Of a stretch of DNA of 58,579 nt, positions 7,981 to 16,708 are shown one piece after another. A program made the translations under genes and the position numbers. The notes beneath the pieces are model-generated. The model worked only from the letters and a program-made list of their open reading frames with translations. It searched no databases and was not told the DNA's origin. This DNA comes from an uncultured Clostridia bacterium (GTDB lineage: Bacteria > Bacillota > Clostridia > TANB77 > CAG-508). Positions within the stretch are counted from its first letter, which is position 1, and every line of letters begins with the position of its first letter. The DNA lies in assembly GCA_948976265.1 (NCBI GenBank), contig CARFUA010000009.1, positions 1 through 58,579 of the forward strand. The letters are read 5' to 3'.

Positions 7981-9306
7981 CTAACTTTCCTTACTACTTT
8001 TTTCTCTCACAATCAATCGAACTGGTGTCCCTTGCAAGCCAAAATTATGGCGAAAACAATTGATTAAATAACGTTGATATGAAAAATGGAATAATTCTTT
8101 ATTATTCACAAATATTACAAATGTTGGCGGACGTGTGCTTGCTTGGGTTCCGTATAAAATTTTCAGCCTTTTTCCTTTATCGCTTGGTGGTTGTACAACG
8201 GCAATTGCTTCATTAATCACCTCGTTGACAACTGAAGTGGAAACTCTAAGCGAATTTTGTTTATTGACTTCATTGATTAATTCAAATAATTTATGTACTC
8301 TTTGACCCGTTTTGGCCGATATAAAAAGAATCGGTGCATACGTTGCATAAGCCAACTTGTTATAAATATTCTTCTTAAATTCGTTCATGGTTTTGTCGTC
8401 TTTTTCGATTTCGTCCCATTTGTTGACTACTAAAATAATCCCTTTTCCTCTTTCGTGTGCTTCTCCTAAAATTTTGGCGTCTTGGTCTGTTACGCCTTCT
8501 GTGCTATCGATTAAACATAAGCAAACGTCGGCTCTGTCAATCGCTAGAAGGGTTCTCATAATGCTAAATTTTTCGATGGATTCATTGACTTTGCTTTTTC
8601 TTCGAATTCCTGCTGTATCTATTAAAATATATTCTCCAAATTCATTCGTGTATTCGGAATCAATTGCATCTCGCGTGGTTCCTGCAATGTTGCTTACAAT
8701 GGAACGTTCTTCCCCTAAAATTTTATTCAATAAAGAAGATTTGCCAACATTGGGTTTTCCAATAATTGCCACTTTGATTTTTTCATTTTCTTCTTCCTCA
8801 GATTCTTCTGGCAAATGATGATAAATTTCATCGAGCAAATCGCCGATTGCAATCGCATTAGCTGTTGAAATCGCATGCGGTTCCCCTATTCCTAGATTAT
8901 AAAATTCGTATAGTTCAGCTGGTGGTTCGCCAAATTTATCAGCTTTATTGCAGACTAAAATAATTGGCTTTTTGGCATGTCTTAACATCGTCGCAATTTC
9001 GCTATCTGTCGCCGTTACACCTTGTCTGATATCTGTCATAAATAAAATAACATCTGCTAAATCAATTGCGATTTTGGCTTGTTCTCTCATTTGGGATACA
9101 ATCATATCATCTTTTTCTGGCTCAATTCCTCCTGTGTCAATTAATGTAAAACTTCGATTTCGCCATTCGGCATCGCCATAAATACGGTCACGCGTAACAC
9201 CTGGCGTGTCTTCTACAATCGCGATTCTTTGTCCTACAATATAATTAAAAAAACTAGATTTTCCAACATTTGGTCTGCCGATTATGGCAACAATTGGTTT
9301 GCTCAT
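7981..9306 (-). CDS. der: Ribosome biogenesis GTPase Der (EngA)
   Basis: 441 aa from ATG 9306, chosen over an upstream in-frame ATG because the protein then starts MSKPIVAIIG like its relatives and has AAGGAAAG at the right distance. Two tandem GTPase domains: the first P-loop GRPNVGKSS at 10-18, the second GKPNVGKSS near 185, with switch motifs DTPG/DTGG and DTAG and the NKAD and NKWD specificity motifs. A C-terminal KH-like domain follows. Der acts in 50S subunit assembly. It is read in one frame with no CGG codon. Confidence 0.96.
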   Translation of the reverse strand: MSKPIVAIIGRPNVGKSSFFNYIVGQRIAIVEDTPGVTRDRIYGDAEWRNRSFTLIDTGGIEPEKDDMIVSQMREQAKIAIDLADVILFMTDIRQGVTATDSEIATMLRHAKKPIILVCNKADKFGEPPAELYEFYNLGIGEPHAISTANAIAIGDLLDEIYHHLPEESEEEENEKIKVAIIGKPNVGKSSLLNKILGEERSIVSNIAGTTRDAIDSEYTNEFGEYILIDTAGIRRKSKVNESIEKFSIMRTLLAIDRADVCLCLIDSTEGVTDQDAKILGEAHERGKGIILVVNKWDEIEKDDKTMNEFKKNIYNKLAYATYAPILFISAKTGQRVHKLFELINEVNKQNSLRVSTSVVNEVINEAIAVVQPPSDKGKRLKILYGTQASTRPPTFVIFVNNKELFHFSYQRYLINCFRHNFGLQGTPVRLIVREKSSKES

Positions 9307-9329
9307 TTTTTCTTTCCTTTCCATTTAAT

Positions 9330-10986
9330 TTAACGTTTTTTCCAAACATATATCATACAAACAATCCAGGCTATTCCTGCTATAATTTTGGAAAAATTCA
9401 TAAGGCTCGTTCCTGTATAGTCGACTTGGATTTCTCCATTTTCATTCTTTTCAATTTGGCAACCTAAAAATCCATTTTCCGTTTCATATGTTTCCACCGT
9501 GATTCCATCCAATTTTACGGTATAGCCCGGATAATAAATATAAGGCAATTCCAATTTGATTTTTTCATCTTTGGTTGCTATTTTAGCAGTCATTTGGTTT
9601 CCCTTTTTTGTTTCTTCGTAAATCTCGCCAGTTCCTTCTAAAATAATTAGCTTATTTTCTCGATTGGCAATATACGCAGAATGGTTATAAGCACGTGTTG
9701 GTAAATATTCCAATCTGCCCATTCCTGGAATCCATTCTGTATTATCTTCTGTGACAGAACGGATCGGAACCTCTTTTATATCTTGAACTTTTTCAGAATG
9801 TTGTATGATACCATATTGGGCAGAAATATAAATCATTGCAATCACTCCAATTATTAGAACATCTTTCCTGCAAAAATTTTTGATAATTGTTGTCATATTG
9901 ATGCTCACGATAATCGCAAAAAAGAACGTAGAAAATAGTAACATTCTCCAAGGAAACTGGATAATATAACACGCATCTGGCAATATTTTCCAAGGAAAAT
10001 ATTTAGTTGCCATCCACAAACTTAAAATTCCTGCTCCTAAAAAAAATCGGTATTCTTTTTTATTTTCTTCCCTATTTTTCCAGGTTATGATCGAAAACAT
10101 CAACATACATATCACTGGTAAACCAATTTCAAATAGAAAAAGGCTATCTTTTTTAGTAATAAAAAGGTCTTTTAATTCTAAGGTTGCCTCCAAAAAACTT
10201 TCTTGATTTGCCATGGCATTTTCTTCATACACTCGATAATTGGTATAAAATTTAGTTTCTAGTAATGGCATCCAAAAAAAACTGGTAATTAGTAAAATAA
10301 ATAGTAGATCAATTGCCAAGCCTTTTTTTACTTGGGTACGCACTAAATTTTTCCCATTTATGATACAGTATAAAAACGCAAATATGGCTGTTAATAATGT
10401 TGAAAGATTGTGAGAAAGAATTAATCCGCAAGTTCCAAAGATTAAGTGATAATGATTTTTCTCGGTATTCAATAAATTATAGAGTCCTAGAAATACCATT
10501 GGTATAAAAACAAAGGCAAAACATTCTCCGTATCGCATGTCTTACATAAATATCGGTTAAAAAATAAGGTGATGTGCTATAAATGATTCCAGCCAATAAC
10601 GCCGTATTTCGATTCTCGGTTACTTCCTTAACAAATTGATACATAAACAAACTTGCCAGCCATAAAACCATACCAATTACAACTTTAAAGCCTAGATTGA
10701 AATTTCCAAAAATTATGCCCATTAACATTATACAATCGGTTGACAAGGGACCATAAAATAAATTCCAAGAATAGCCAAAACCATTTGCAAAACTTGAAAT
10801 AATATTGGAGTTTCCTTTCTGAAGAATCGATTGATAGGTATGATAGGCTCTCATTAAATGCTGACTTCCATCATCTAAATAAATATCGATTTGAGGATTA
10901 CACATTGGAAACATTAATAGCAAAGTAACGATTAGCAATATCGCACAGTCTGTCACGCCTTTCTTTTCTCTTCCTTTCAGTAGCAT
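9330..10986 (-). CDS. Polytopic membrane protein of the PTPS-related family, read through a +1 shift at CGG
   Basis: Two frames join at CGG 10530-10528 (codon 153) to give about 551 aa. The first part has IDIYLDDGSQHLMR, SSFANGFGYSWNLFYGPL and PYFLTDIYVRHAI. The second resumes GECFAFVFIPMVFLG and runs through about nine membrane segments to an extracytoplasmic beta-rich domain and a last helix. This order matches the large membrane proteins carrying the 6-pyruvoyl-tetrahydropterin-synthase-related domain, which look like glycosyltransferase-type (YfhO/GT-C-like) proteins. Reading GGA after skipping C gives HAIGECFAF, close to the family's AxGE motif. The start at 10986 has GAGGAGG. Substrate unknown. 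Confidence 0.75.
10528..10530 (-). other. CGG +1 frameshift site in the PTPS-related gene
   Basis: Frame-0 codons ...GCG ATA CGG AGA ATG. Skipping C gives GGA GAA TGT and continues the family sequence. Frame 0 leads to a stop about 16 codons later. Confidence 0.75.
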
Positions 10987-10998
10987 TTATTTCCTCCT

Positions 10999-11493
10999 CT
11001 AATATGATAATTTTCCTTGTAAATATTCATCATTTTCAATCCATTCTTGCACATCATATAAGCTATATTTTTCTTTGTTTTTGCGAACTATTACTTTCGT
11101 AATACCACTATTAATAATTAATTTTCTACACATTAAACAAGGAGCAGCGCCTTCTTCATAGTCATGATTTTCGGTACGATACCCAACTAAATACAGGGTA
11201 CTTCCTATCATTTCTTGTCTGGCTGCACTAATAATAGCATTTTGCTCACTATGTACAGAACGGCAAGCATCATAACCACCATGGCGAGTTTCAGGCAATA
11301 ACTTTTTCTTCATACAATATCCCAAATCACAGCAATTTGTTCTACCACGTGGCGCTCCTGCATATCCTGTTGCAATAATTTGGTCATGATTCACAATAAC
11401 ACTTCCATACTTTTTTCGAAGACATGTTGAGCGACTTGCTACGGTCTCTGCAATATCTAAATAATAATTATCTTTATCAATTCGATTTGCCAT
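10999..11493 (-). CDS. comEB: Deoxycytidylate deaminase / ComE operon protein 2 type
   Basis: 164 aa. Cytidine/dCMP deaminase zinc site: H81-S-E83 (HSEQNAI) and PC119LMC122. The N-terminus has the family's SRSTCLRKKYGSVIV and GYAGAPRG. dCMP deaminase makes dUMP for thymidylate synthesis. The gene is called comEB in the Bacillus competence operon, but no comEA/EC genes are adjacent here. GGAG lies about 12 bases before ATG 11493. It sits just upstream of the PTPS-related membrane gene on the same strand. Confidence 0.93.
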   Translation of the reverse strand: MANRIDKDNYYLDIAETVASRSTCLRKKYGSVIVNHDQIIATGYAGAPRGRTNCCDLGYCMKKKLLPETRHGGYDACRSVHSEQNAIISAARQEMIGSTLYLVGYRTENHDYEEGAAPCLMCRKLIINSGITKVIVRKNKEKYSLYDVQEWIENDEYLQGKLSY

Positions 11494-11620
11494 GTTTTGT
11501 CAATTGCTCCTTTCTTACTTCTCATCTAAACATTTCTTTTATATCATAAATTCTTCAATAACGCAACAAATTTCCTCTTTTTTCGTCAAACAAATTTTTA
11601 AAAATTATTCATAATATGTA

Positions 11621-11649
11621 TTGACAAGATGAAAAATAAATAGTATAAT
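11621..11649 (+). promoter_or_regulatory. Consensus promoter of tRNA-Leu
   Basis: TTGACA (11621-11626), 17 bp, TATAAT (11644-11649), 22 bp before the tRNA. A full match to the sigma-A consensus. Confidence 0.92.
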
Positions 11650-11671
11650 AATTTTTGTCAGTTAGCAATAT

Positions 11672-11761
11672 GCAGTCGTGGCGAAACTGGCAGACGCACA
11701 GGACTTAAAATCCTGCGGGACTTAAACTCCCGTGCCGGTTCGATTCCGGCCGACTGCACCA
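11672..11761 (+). tRNA. tRNA-Leu (anticodon UAA), CCA encoded
   Basis: Acceptor stem GCAGTCG / CGACTGC at the ends, discriminator A and encoded CCA. Anticodon stem CAGGA / TCCTG with loop CTTAAAA (anticodon TAA). The long variable arm CGGGACTTAAACTCCCG is typical of class II Leu tRNA, and the T arm contains GGTTCGATTCC. Consensus promoter upstream and a terminator starting inside the CCA end. Confidence 0.97.
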
Positions 11762-11798
11762 AAAACCATTGAAATTTATCAATTTCAATGGTTTTTAT
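11756..11798 (+). repeat. 43-bp direct repeat, copy 1 (tRNA 3' end plus terminator)
   Basis: Starts at GCACCA of tRNA-Leu and covers the terminator hairpin. It is identical over 43 bases to 14500-14542. The copy ends exactly where the IS256-family terminal repeat begins. Confidence 0.9.
11761..11796 (+). terminator. Terminator of tRNA-Leu
   Basis: 16-bp stem AAAAACCATTGAAATT / AATTTCAATGGTTTTT, loop TATC, ending in a T-run. Confidence 0.9.
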
Positions 11799-13280
11799 GA
11801 GCCTATCGTAAAAGTTGTGTAAATCGGATATCCTTCCGATTGATAACTTAAATAATTTTGATATTAAAAAATTTAATTTCATTTTAACAAAACTTTTCTA
11901 AAAAATCAATCCTTTAGAAAAATTTGTGTAAACTTAATAGAGCTTAAGAAATTTCCTTCTTAAGCCTATTATTTTAGGCTTGAATTTAGATTCTGCCTTC
12001 ATACATAATTCTAAATTGCGACAAGCATAAATCCCATTTCCCAATCATTCTTGACCACTTTTTCTCTGCCTTCAACGTTGATAAATAGAGTACCTTTAAC
12101 AAAGACATATCCGTAGGAAATACGTTTCTATTCTTATTAATCCTCTTATATGTACTATTTAAGCTTTCTATCGCATTTGTTGTATACATAATTTTTCTTA
12201 TCTCTGCTGAAAACTTAAAAAATACACTTAATACTTCCCAATTATCTATCCAACTTTGTATCGCTCCTGGATATCTGCTTTTCCATTTTTCATCCAACTC
12301 CAATAAATTCGTATACGCAATTTCCTCTGTAGATGCCTGATACACTGTTTTCAAGTCATTCGCCAATTCCTTCTTATCCGTATATGGCACATATTTGAGT
12401 GAATTTCTAATTTGATGCACAATACACCTTTGATATTCTGTCTTCGGAAAAATTGCTGATATTGCCTCTTTTAAGCCTGTTAGACCATCTGCACAAAGTA
12501 CTAAAATATCCTGTACTCCTCGATTTTTCAAGCTATTTAGCACTGTCATCCAATACTTTGCACTTTCATTTTCTCCTATGGTAATATCTAGCACTTTTTT
12601 CATTCCGTCTGCGTCAATTCCTAGCACTACATAAGCTGCCTTTTTCACAATTTGTCCATTATCTCGTACATGAAAGTGCGTAGCATCTATAAATACAATG
12701 GGATACACTTCTTCCAACCTTCTTTTCTTCCATTCTTGAATTTCTGGTATGATTTTATCTGTTATATCACTTATCATATCTGTCGATAAATTACATCCAA
12801 ATATATCCTTTATTTGCTCTTGTATATCTTTATCCGACAAGCCCAAAGCATACATAGCAATTACTTTTTCATCGAATCCATTTACCGTTCTGGAATATTT
12901 TGAAACTAAATCAGAATCGATTTCTCCATTTCTATCTCGTGGTACTTTTACTGGGATATCTCCCATTTCTGTTGAAACTGTTCTCTCTGGATAATATCCA
13001 TTTCGTGAATTTAATGCGTCTGTTCGTTTATTTTTTGAATAACCTAATTTTGCTTCCATTTCTGCGTCTAATAATTGTTGAAAAGCAGGGGCAAAGAAGT
13101 CTTTCCATGCTGTGTACATATCACTCATAGATTTGATATTTTTTGGATCATTTTTTCTAAAAAATTCCTCTACTATTTCATTTTTTTCTTTTTCTACTTT
13201 TTTTCCCATAGAAAAATCCCTCCTTGATATTTTTTATTTTATCACGGAAGGATTTTTTACACAACTTTTTCTATACTCTC
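11799..13280 (-). mobile_element. IS256-family insertion sequence, 1482 bp
   Basis: One transposase gene between imperfect 25-bp terminal inverted repeats: left 11799-11823 (GAGCCTATCGT then AAAAGTTGTGTAAA) and right 13256-13280 in reverse complement (GAGAGTATAGA then the same 14 bases), 21 of 25 matching. ATCCTTCCG recurs just inside both ends. No 8-9 bp target duplication is visible: the left flank is GTTTTTAT and the right flank AAAAGTTG. The left end abuts the 43-bp tRNA-tail repeat. Confidence 0.88.
11986..13209 (-). CDS. IS256-family (mutator-type) transposase
   Basis: 407 aa, full length and uninterrupted. DDE residues are D175 (FIDATHFHVRD), D241 (LCADGLTGL) and E348 (TTNAIESLN), with the CIVHQIRNS motif between. 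The N-terminal part has the family's AKLGYSKN and RNGYYPERTV. It cuts and joins the IS ends. RBS AAGGAGG before ATG 13209. The gene contains no CGG codon, so it is compatible with the host's apparent avoidance of CGG. Probably active or recently active. Confidence 0.95.
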   Translation of the reverse strand: MGKKVEKEKNEIVEEFFRKNDPKNIKSMSDMYTAWKDFFAPAFQQLLDAEMEAKLGYSKNKRTDALNSRNGYYPERTVSTEMGDIPVKVPRDRNGEIDSDLVSKYSRTVNGFDEKVIAMYALGLSDKDIQEQIKDIFGCNLSTDMISDITDKIIPEIQEWKKRRLEEVYPIVFIDATHFHVRDNGQIVKKAAYVVLGIDADGMKKVLDITIGENESAKYWMTVLNSLKNRGVQDILVLCADGLTGLKEAISAIFPKTEYQRCIVHQIRNSLKYVPYTDKKELANDLKTVYQASTEEIAYTNLLELDEKWKSRYPGAIQSWIDNWEVLSVFFKFSAEIRKIMYTTNAIESLNSTYKRINKNRNVFPTDMSLLKVLYLSTLKAEKKWSRMIGKWDLCLSQFRIMYEGRI

Positions 13281-13290
13281 AAAAGTTGTT

Positions 13291-13324
13291 AAAAGCGAAT
13301 GAAAATAAGATTTCATTCGCTTTT
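13291..13324 (-). terminator. Terminator downstream of the acetyltransferase
   Basis: Perfect 14-bp stem AAAAGCGAATGAAA / TTTCATTCGCTTTT with a 6-base loop, just outside the right end of the IS. Confidence 0.8.
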
Positions 13325-13372
13325 AAGCTTGTTATATCTAACAGTATATATGTAATTATATATATTTCGTAA

Positions 13373-14308
13373 TTACATTTTTTTATACCAAAATCCGATT
13401 GAATCTTCTGTTTCAAAACCAGCAGCATTATAAACCTTTCTTCTCCAATCATAAGAATTAATATAGCAGTTTTCAATATTCATTTCTTTTAATTTATTTA
13501 TAACACCATATAACATTTGTTTAGCAAAACCTTTTTTTCTATATTTCTCTCTTGTGCATACTGGTTCAATAAATGCTGTACTAGTATTTTTATCAACGTA
13601 GCAAAAACAATATGTACAAATATCTCCCTCCTCAGTAACTATTAAACTTTCAAAACTATCTGAATAATATCTTGATTTTTTTCTTCCTTGATATGCTAAT
13701 TTTCCTTCTTTAAAATCACCTGTTAAAATCCCATCATCATCTATTGGATGAAATCCATAATGACATGCTTTTGCTTTCATATTATCATCCAATTTTTCAC
13801 CATATACTTGTTTATATCCTTTAGGAAGTTCAATTATATAATTGGTATCTAAAGGATGCTGAACATTGTCGTAATCTTCAGCTTTATCTCTAACATATCC
13901 ACGTTTTTTTAATTCATCTGCTTGATATTTTAAACTATCATGTGATATCACCAAAAAATCTATACTTCCATCTTTATTTTTTTCAAATAATGGTAGTAAT
14001 TCCTTTTCTGATAAATCTAACATTTGACTAAATATATTTTCATATCCAGATTTAATACAACTATTAAAAGAGTCTCCATCTGGAACTACTAGTCCTACAA
14101 TATGATTATCTTCTTCGAAAATATAAGTAAAGTCTTGTGACCTATTTAATCCCCTTTCATCGTGGTATAAAGTATCAATTCTAAATATTAAATCATCAAA
14201 TCTTGCTGGTAACCAACATGACATATTTTTGTTATTTTTATATTCTTCTGTCAAAAAGTTAATTACTCTATCATAATCTTCGTCTTTATTAAATTTTTTA
14301 ATTTTCAT
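13373..14308 (-). CDS. GNAT-family N-acetyltransferase, two-domain
   Basis: 311 aa from ATG 14308, preceded by GAGGTG at 8 bases; an upstream ATG at 14350 has no ribosome site. The C-terminal half carries the acetyl-CoA loop (VCTREKYRKKGFAKQML) followed by YNAAGF, the end of a GNAT fold. The N-terminal half looks like a degenerate second copy (DHIVGLVV-like strand). Substrate unknown. The gene lies between the IS element and the second 43-bp repeat, so it may have arrived with that segment, although it is AT-rich like the host. Confidence 0.82.
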   Translation of the reverse strand: MKIKKFNKDEDYDRVINFLTEEYKNNKNMSCWLPARFDDLIFRIDTLYHDERGLNRSQDFTYIFEEDNHIVGLVVPDGDSFNSCIKSGYENIFSQMLDLSEKELLPLFEKNKDGSIDFLVISHDSLKYQADELKKRGYVRDKAEDYDNVQHPLDTNYIIELPKGYKQVYGEKLDDNMKAKACHYGFHPIDDDGILTGDFKEGKLAYQGRKKSRYYSDSFESLIVTEEGDICTYCFCYVDKNTSTAFIEPVCTREKYRKKGFAKQMLYGVINKLKEMNIENCYINSYDWRRKVYNAAGFETEDSIGFWYKKM

Positions 14309-14432
14309 AATTTTTTCACCTCTACAATTTATCTTGATAAATCCTATCATAAATCTATACTTTTATCAACCAAATGAAAAAATTTTTTAAAATTACTTGA
14401 AAGTTTATTAATTTTATGTTAAATTAAAAGCA

Positions 14433-14545
14433 ATAAATTGATTGATATTTGTATCAATCGTTAAAGGTGTGAAAAAAGTTGTAGATATCTACGTTGTTCG
14501 CACCAAAAACCATTGAAATTTATCAATTTCAATGGTTTTTATTTT
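14433..14545 (+). ncRNA. Candidate small structured RNA
   Basis: A possible promoter (TTGAAA 14398-14403, 17 bp, TAAATT 14421-14426) precedes about 110 nt with three hairpins: GATTGATA / TATCAATC; a nested stem GGTGTGAA / TTCGCACC enclosing GTAGATATCTAC; and the duplicated tRNA-Leu terminator hairpin. No ORF or tRNA fold fits. It may be a real small RNA or only debris carrying a terminator. Confidence 0.35.
14500..14542 (+). repeat. 43-bp direct repeat, copy 2
   Basis: Identical to 11756-11798 (tRNA CCA end plus terminator). As an inverted repeat it can also terminate the minus-strand operon ending at 14581. Confidence 0.9.
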
Positions 14546-14580
14546 TATTCAAAAATATCTGTATTTTACAATTTATATTG

Positions 14581-14880
14581 CTAATTATCTTTCCTTCTTT
14601 TTACAAACCTTATTATCGCATAAACTATCCAAATAATTAAAACAATCATAACACTTATTATAAATATTCCCATTCCAATATAAAATACAAATACATTACC
14701 AAAGAGGTTTATTAATGATGAATAATCACCACCAATACCACTAGTTGATTTAGGAGGAATATTTTGCGCTGCTAAAGAGTTTAACATCACTGTTCTTATT
14801 CCAAATCCTAATATTGTTCCAACAATTAAAATAATAATTGAAAAAATTATTAATTTTTTTACGATTCCTTTATCTTTCAA
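14581..14880 (-). CDS. Small two-helix membrane protein, unknown
   Basis: 99 aa, starting with TTG at 14880 behind GAGGAGG. The start overlaps the TGA of the gene before it (TTGA), a mark of translational coupling. Two membrane helices (about 10-32 and 65-90) flank a Gly/Ser-rich loop, with a basic C-terminal tail (RFVKRRKDN). No family recognised. It forms a two-gene unit with 14877-15173. Confidence 0.6.
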   Translation of the reverse strand: MKDKGIVKKLIIFSIIILIVGTILGFGIRTVMLNSLAAQNIPPKSTSGIGGDYSSLINLFGNVFVFYIGMGIFIISVMIVLIIWIVYAIIRFVKRRKDN

Positions 14881-15173
14881 TATTTACCTCCTCTTAAAAA
14901 TACTTTTTGCTTTTTATCTATTTTTTCCCCAATATACTTATGACTAGTAACATTTACACGACCAGAATATTCATTTCCATCAACAAAAAATTTTGCACTT
15001 GCCTTCCAGTATCTACTATCTCCATGTGCCTCATATACTCTCTGGCAATATGTAATCTCTCCTATTGTTTTTTTCATTGTTATATTTGAACTTAATACAT
15101 ATAATCCCATTAATACCAAAAAAATTACAACTATCGATAATATTATTAATGCAATATCCTTTTTTTCTTTCAT
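14877..15173 (-). CDS. Small membrane-anchored protein, unknown
   Basis: 98 aa. One N-terminal membrane helix (about 7-28) and an exported domain with CQRVYEAHGDSRYWKASAKFFVDG, similar in layout to DUF3592-like proteins. AAGGAGG lies 15 bases before ATG, a long spacing, so the start is uncertain. A TTGATA/TAATAT promoter is possible about 60 bp upstream. Overlaps the next gene by 4 bases. Confidence 0.6.
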   Translation of the reverse strand: MKEKKDIALIILSIVVIFLVLMGLYVLSSNITMKKTIGEITYCQRVYEAHGDSRYWKASAKFFVDGNEYSGRVNVTSHKYIGEKIDKKQKVFLRGGKY

Positions 15174-15281
15174 ACCAATTATATAAATCCTCCTTAATAT
15201 TAATTATCTTTTTTAATATTATCATAAATTTAAATTTTTATCAATTATCAAAACTTTTTATTACAAACACTTGAAATAGTA

Positions 15282-15310
15282 TTGTAAATAACTACAAAAT
15301 CTGATATAAT
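15282..15310 (+). promoter_or_regulatory. Promoter of the 116-aa orphan gene
   Basis: TTGTAA (15282-15287), 17 bp, TATAAT (15305-15310) with a TG extended -10 (TGATATAAT). Confidence 0.75.
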
Positions 15311-15361
15311 TATGTTAATAGTATTTACTATAATTTAATAATTGCATAAGGAGGATGTAAC

Positions 15362-15712
15362 ATGAAACTAGAATCTGTAACTGCTCGGATCAATTTGAAA
15401 AAGAAGCCATATTATTTTGAACATCGTGCTTTTTTCGCATGGGATATCTACTTTGATACGCAGGTAAAATATCTCAACAACATATTGGGAATTTACTGCA
15501 GAGAAACTGAGCCAGAAGCTCAAGCCTTTTATGAAGACTTAATAAACAGCTTCTGGAAAGCCAATCTTCATGACGGCGATGAGGTAACCGTTCTTCTGAC
15601 GAGCAACGGTAACGTTAGAGCATTTAGTCGGTTCCAGCAAGATGACTGGTTTGATGTAGAAGACAGACTTATCCGAAAAACCTTCAAAGAACTTAATATT
15701 TCTTTGAAATGA
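15362..15712 (+). CDS. Orphan soluble protein of unknown function, GC-rich
   Basis: 116 aa on the plus strand, with AAGGAGG before ATG, its own promoter and a terminator. No signal peptide or membrane helix; rich in aromatic and acidic residues (FFAWDIYFDT, FQQDDWFDVEDR). Codon use is richer in GC than the neighbours. It has two in-frame CGG codons (GCT CGG ATC, codon 9; AGT CGG TTC, in the last third). A +1 shift at the first would terminate after a few codons, so here CGG must be read as Arg, or the gene is not properly expressed. This points to recent acquisition. Family not recognised. Confidence 0.65.
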   Translation: MKLESVTARINLKKKPYYFEHRAFFAWDIYFDTQVKYLNNILGIYCRETEPEAQAFYEDLINSFWKANLHDGDEVTVLLTSNGNVRAFSRFQQDDWFDVEDRLIRKTFKELNISLK

Positions 15713-15721
15713 TTCACAAAG

Positions 15722-15753
15722 TTGCTCACATTCACTTTTAGTGGTGTGCGCAA
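15722..15753 (+). terminator. Terminator of the 116-aa orphan gene
   Basis: Stem of about 11 bp with one mismatch (TTGCTCACATT / GGTGTGCGCAA), followed by TTTT. Confidence 0.5.
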
Positions 15754-15762
15754 TTTTAAAAA

Positions 15763-15792
15763 AGTCAGCCTTTTCAGTTTAAAAAGGCTGAC
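15763..15792 (-). terminator. Terminator downstream of the SpoIIQ-like gene
   Basis: Perfect 12-bp stem AGTCAGCCTTTT / AAAAGGCTGACT, followed on the minus strand by six T. Confidence 0.85.
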
Positions 15793-15812
15793 TTCATTTA
15801 TAAAATTTCACT

Positions 15813-16640
15813 TTACTTAAAATAAATCGTAGGGTTCACTGCAACACCATCTTGATACATTTCAAAATGCAAATGTGAACGATCTGCTACTTCAAAACTT
15901 GCTGTTTCACCAACAGTTGCAATGTTTTGTCCTTTTTCGACTTGTTCCCCTTCTTTAACAAATTCTGTTGTTAATAAATTCGAATAAACCGTCTTAAATC
16001 CATTGCTATGCGCAATTGTCACAGTCAATCCATATCTTGGGTCACTTTTGATACTTTCCACCGTTCCCTTTTCTGCCGCAGCAACAACAGACGACTTTTC
16101 TGCTTCAATATCAATTCCACTATGTGTACACCATTCGTCCAATGTTTCTGAATATACCAATGTTTCCATCGCATAATCTTTGATAATTTCTCCTGCTACT
16201 GGTGCTTGAAATTGAAGTTCCTCCTCTGGTTGTTCTTCTGATACTTCTTTATTTTTTTCCGCTTTTGACTCCTCTTCTACTGTATTTTTCACAACTGGTG
16301 ATACTGGTTCTTTACTCACCTTCTCTTGCGTTGTCACCGTGTTTTCTGTACTATTTTCTGAGCCACTTGGCGTATTTAATTCCACCTGAACACTATTATT
16401 AGGAAGTTCTGGGACCGTTTTGTCTGATGAAAAACTCGTTTCTTGTAACTCATCATTCGAAACAATATTTTCATCTTCCTGCGCCAACGCCAATAAATTT
16501 GCTTCTGCTTCATCATTTAATTTTTTACTATACATGACAAAAATACTAACACATGCCACTACTGCTAATCCTAGCGTTACAGCAAATGTCATAATCATTT
16601 TTCTTCTTTTTTCTTGTTCAAAAAAATCTCTTCTACCCAT
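15813..16640 (-). CDS. spoIIQ: SpoIIQ-like M23/LytM-domain membrane protein
   Basis: 275 aa. Short basic N-terminus, one membrane helix (about 16-36), a Ser/Thr/Glu-rich linker (about 60-145) and a LytM domain. All zinc ligands of M23 peptidases are present: H173 and D177 (HSGID) and H256-L-H258. SpoIIQ is the forespore half of the channel that holds the engulfing mother cell to the forespore. Clostridial forms keep the zinc site while Bacillus lost it. The single-helix/linker/LytM layout and a spore-forming host support this, but a general M23 endopeptidase cannot be excluded. No spoIID or spoIIIA gene is in view. Confidence 0.7.
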   Translation of the reverse strand: MGRRDFFEQEKRRKMIMTFAVTLGLAVVACVSIFVMYSKKLNDEAEANLLALAQEDENIVSNDELQETSFSSDKTVPELPNNSVQVELNTPSGSENSTENTVTTQEKVSKEPVSPVVKNTVEEESKAEKNKEVSEEQPEEELQFQAPVAGEIIKDYAMETLVYSETLDEWCTHSGIDIEAEKSSVVAAAEKGTVESIKSDPRYGLTVTIAHSNGFKTVYSNLLTTEFVKEGEQVEKGQNIATVGETASFEVADRSHLHFEMYQDGVAVNPTIYFK

Positions 16641-16708
16641 ATAAAATCAATTCCTTTCGTTTTTTATAATGGATAGTCTCTTCATTTTTCCAAAAAATAT
16701 GCAAAAAA

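Noticed and set aside
11658..11882. 74-codon minus-strand ORF over the tRNA-Leu gene
   Set aside because: It is antisense to a complete tRNA and shows the usual translated-tRNA pattern (SAGIEPAR). No ribosome site, and it crosses the IS end.
14468..14503. tRNA-like stem ending in CACCA
   Set aside because: No T-arm (TTCGA) or anticodon arm can be formed, so not a tRNA.
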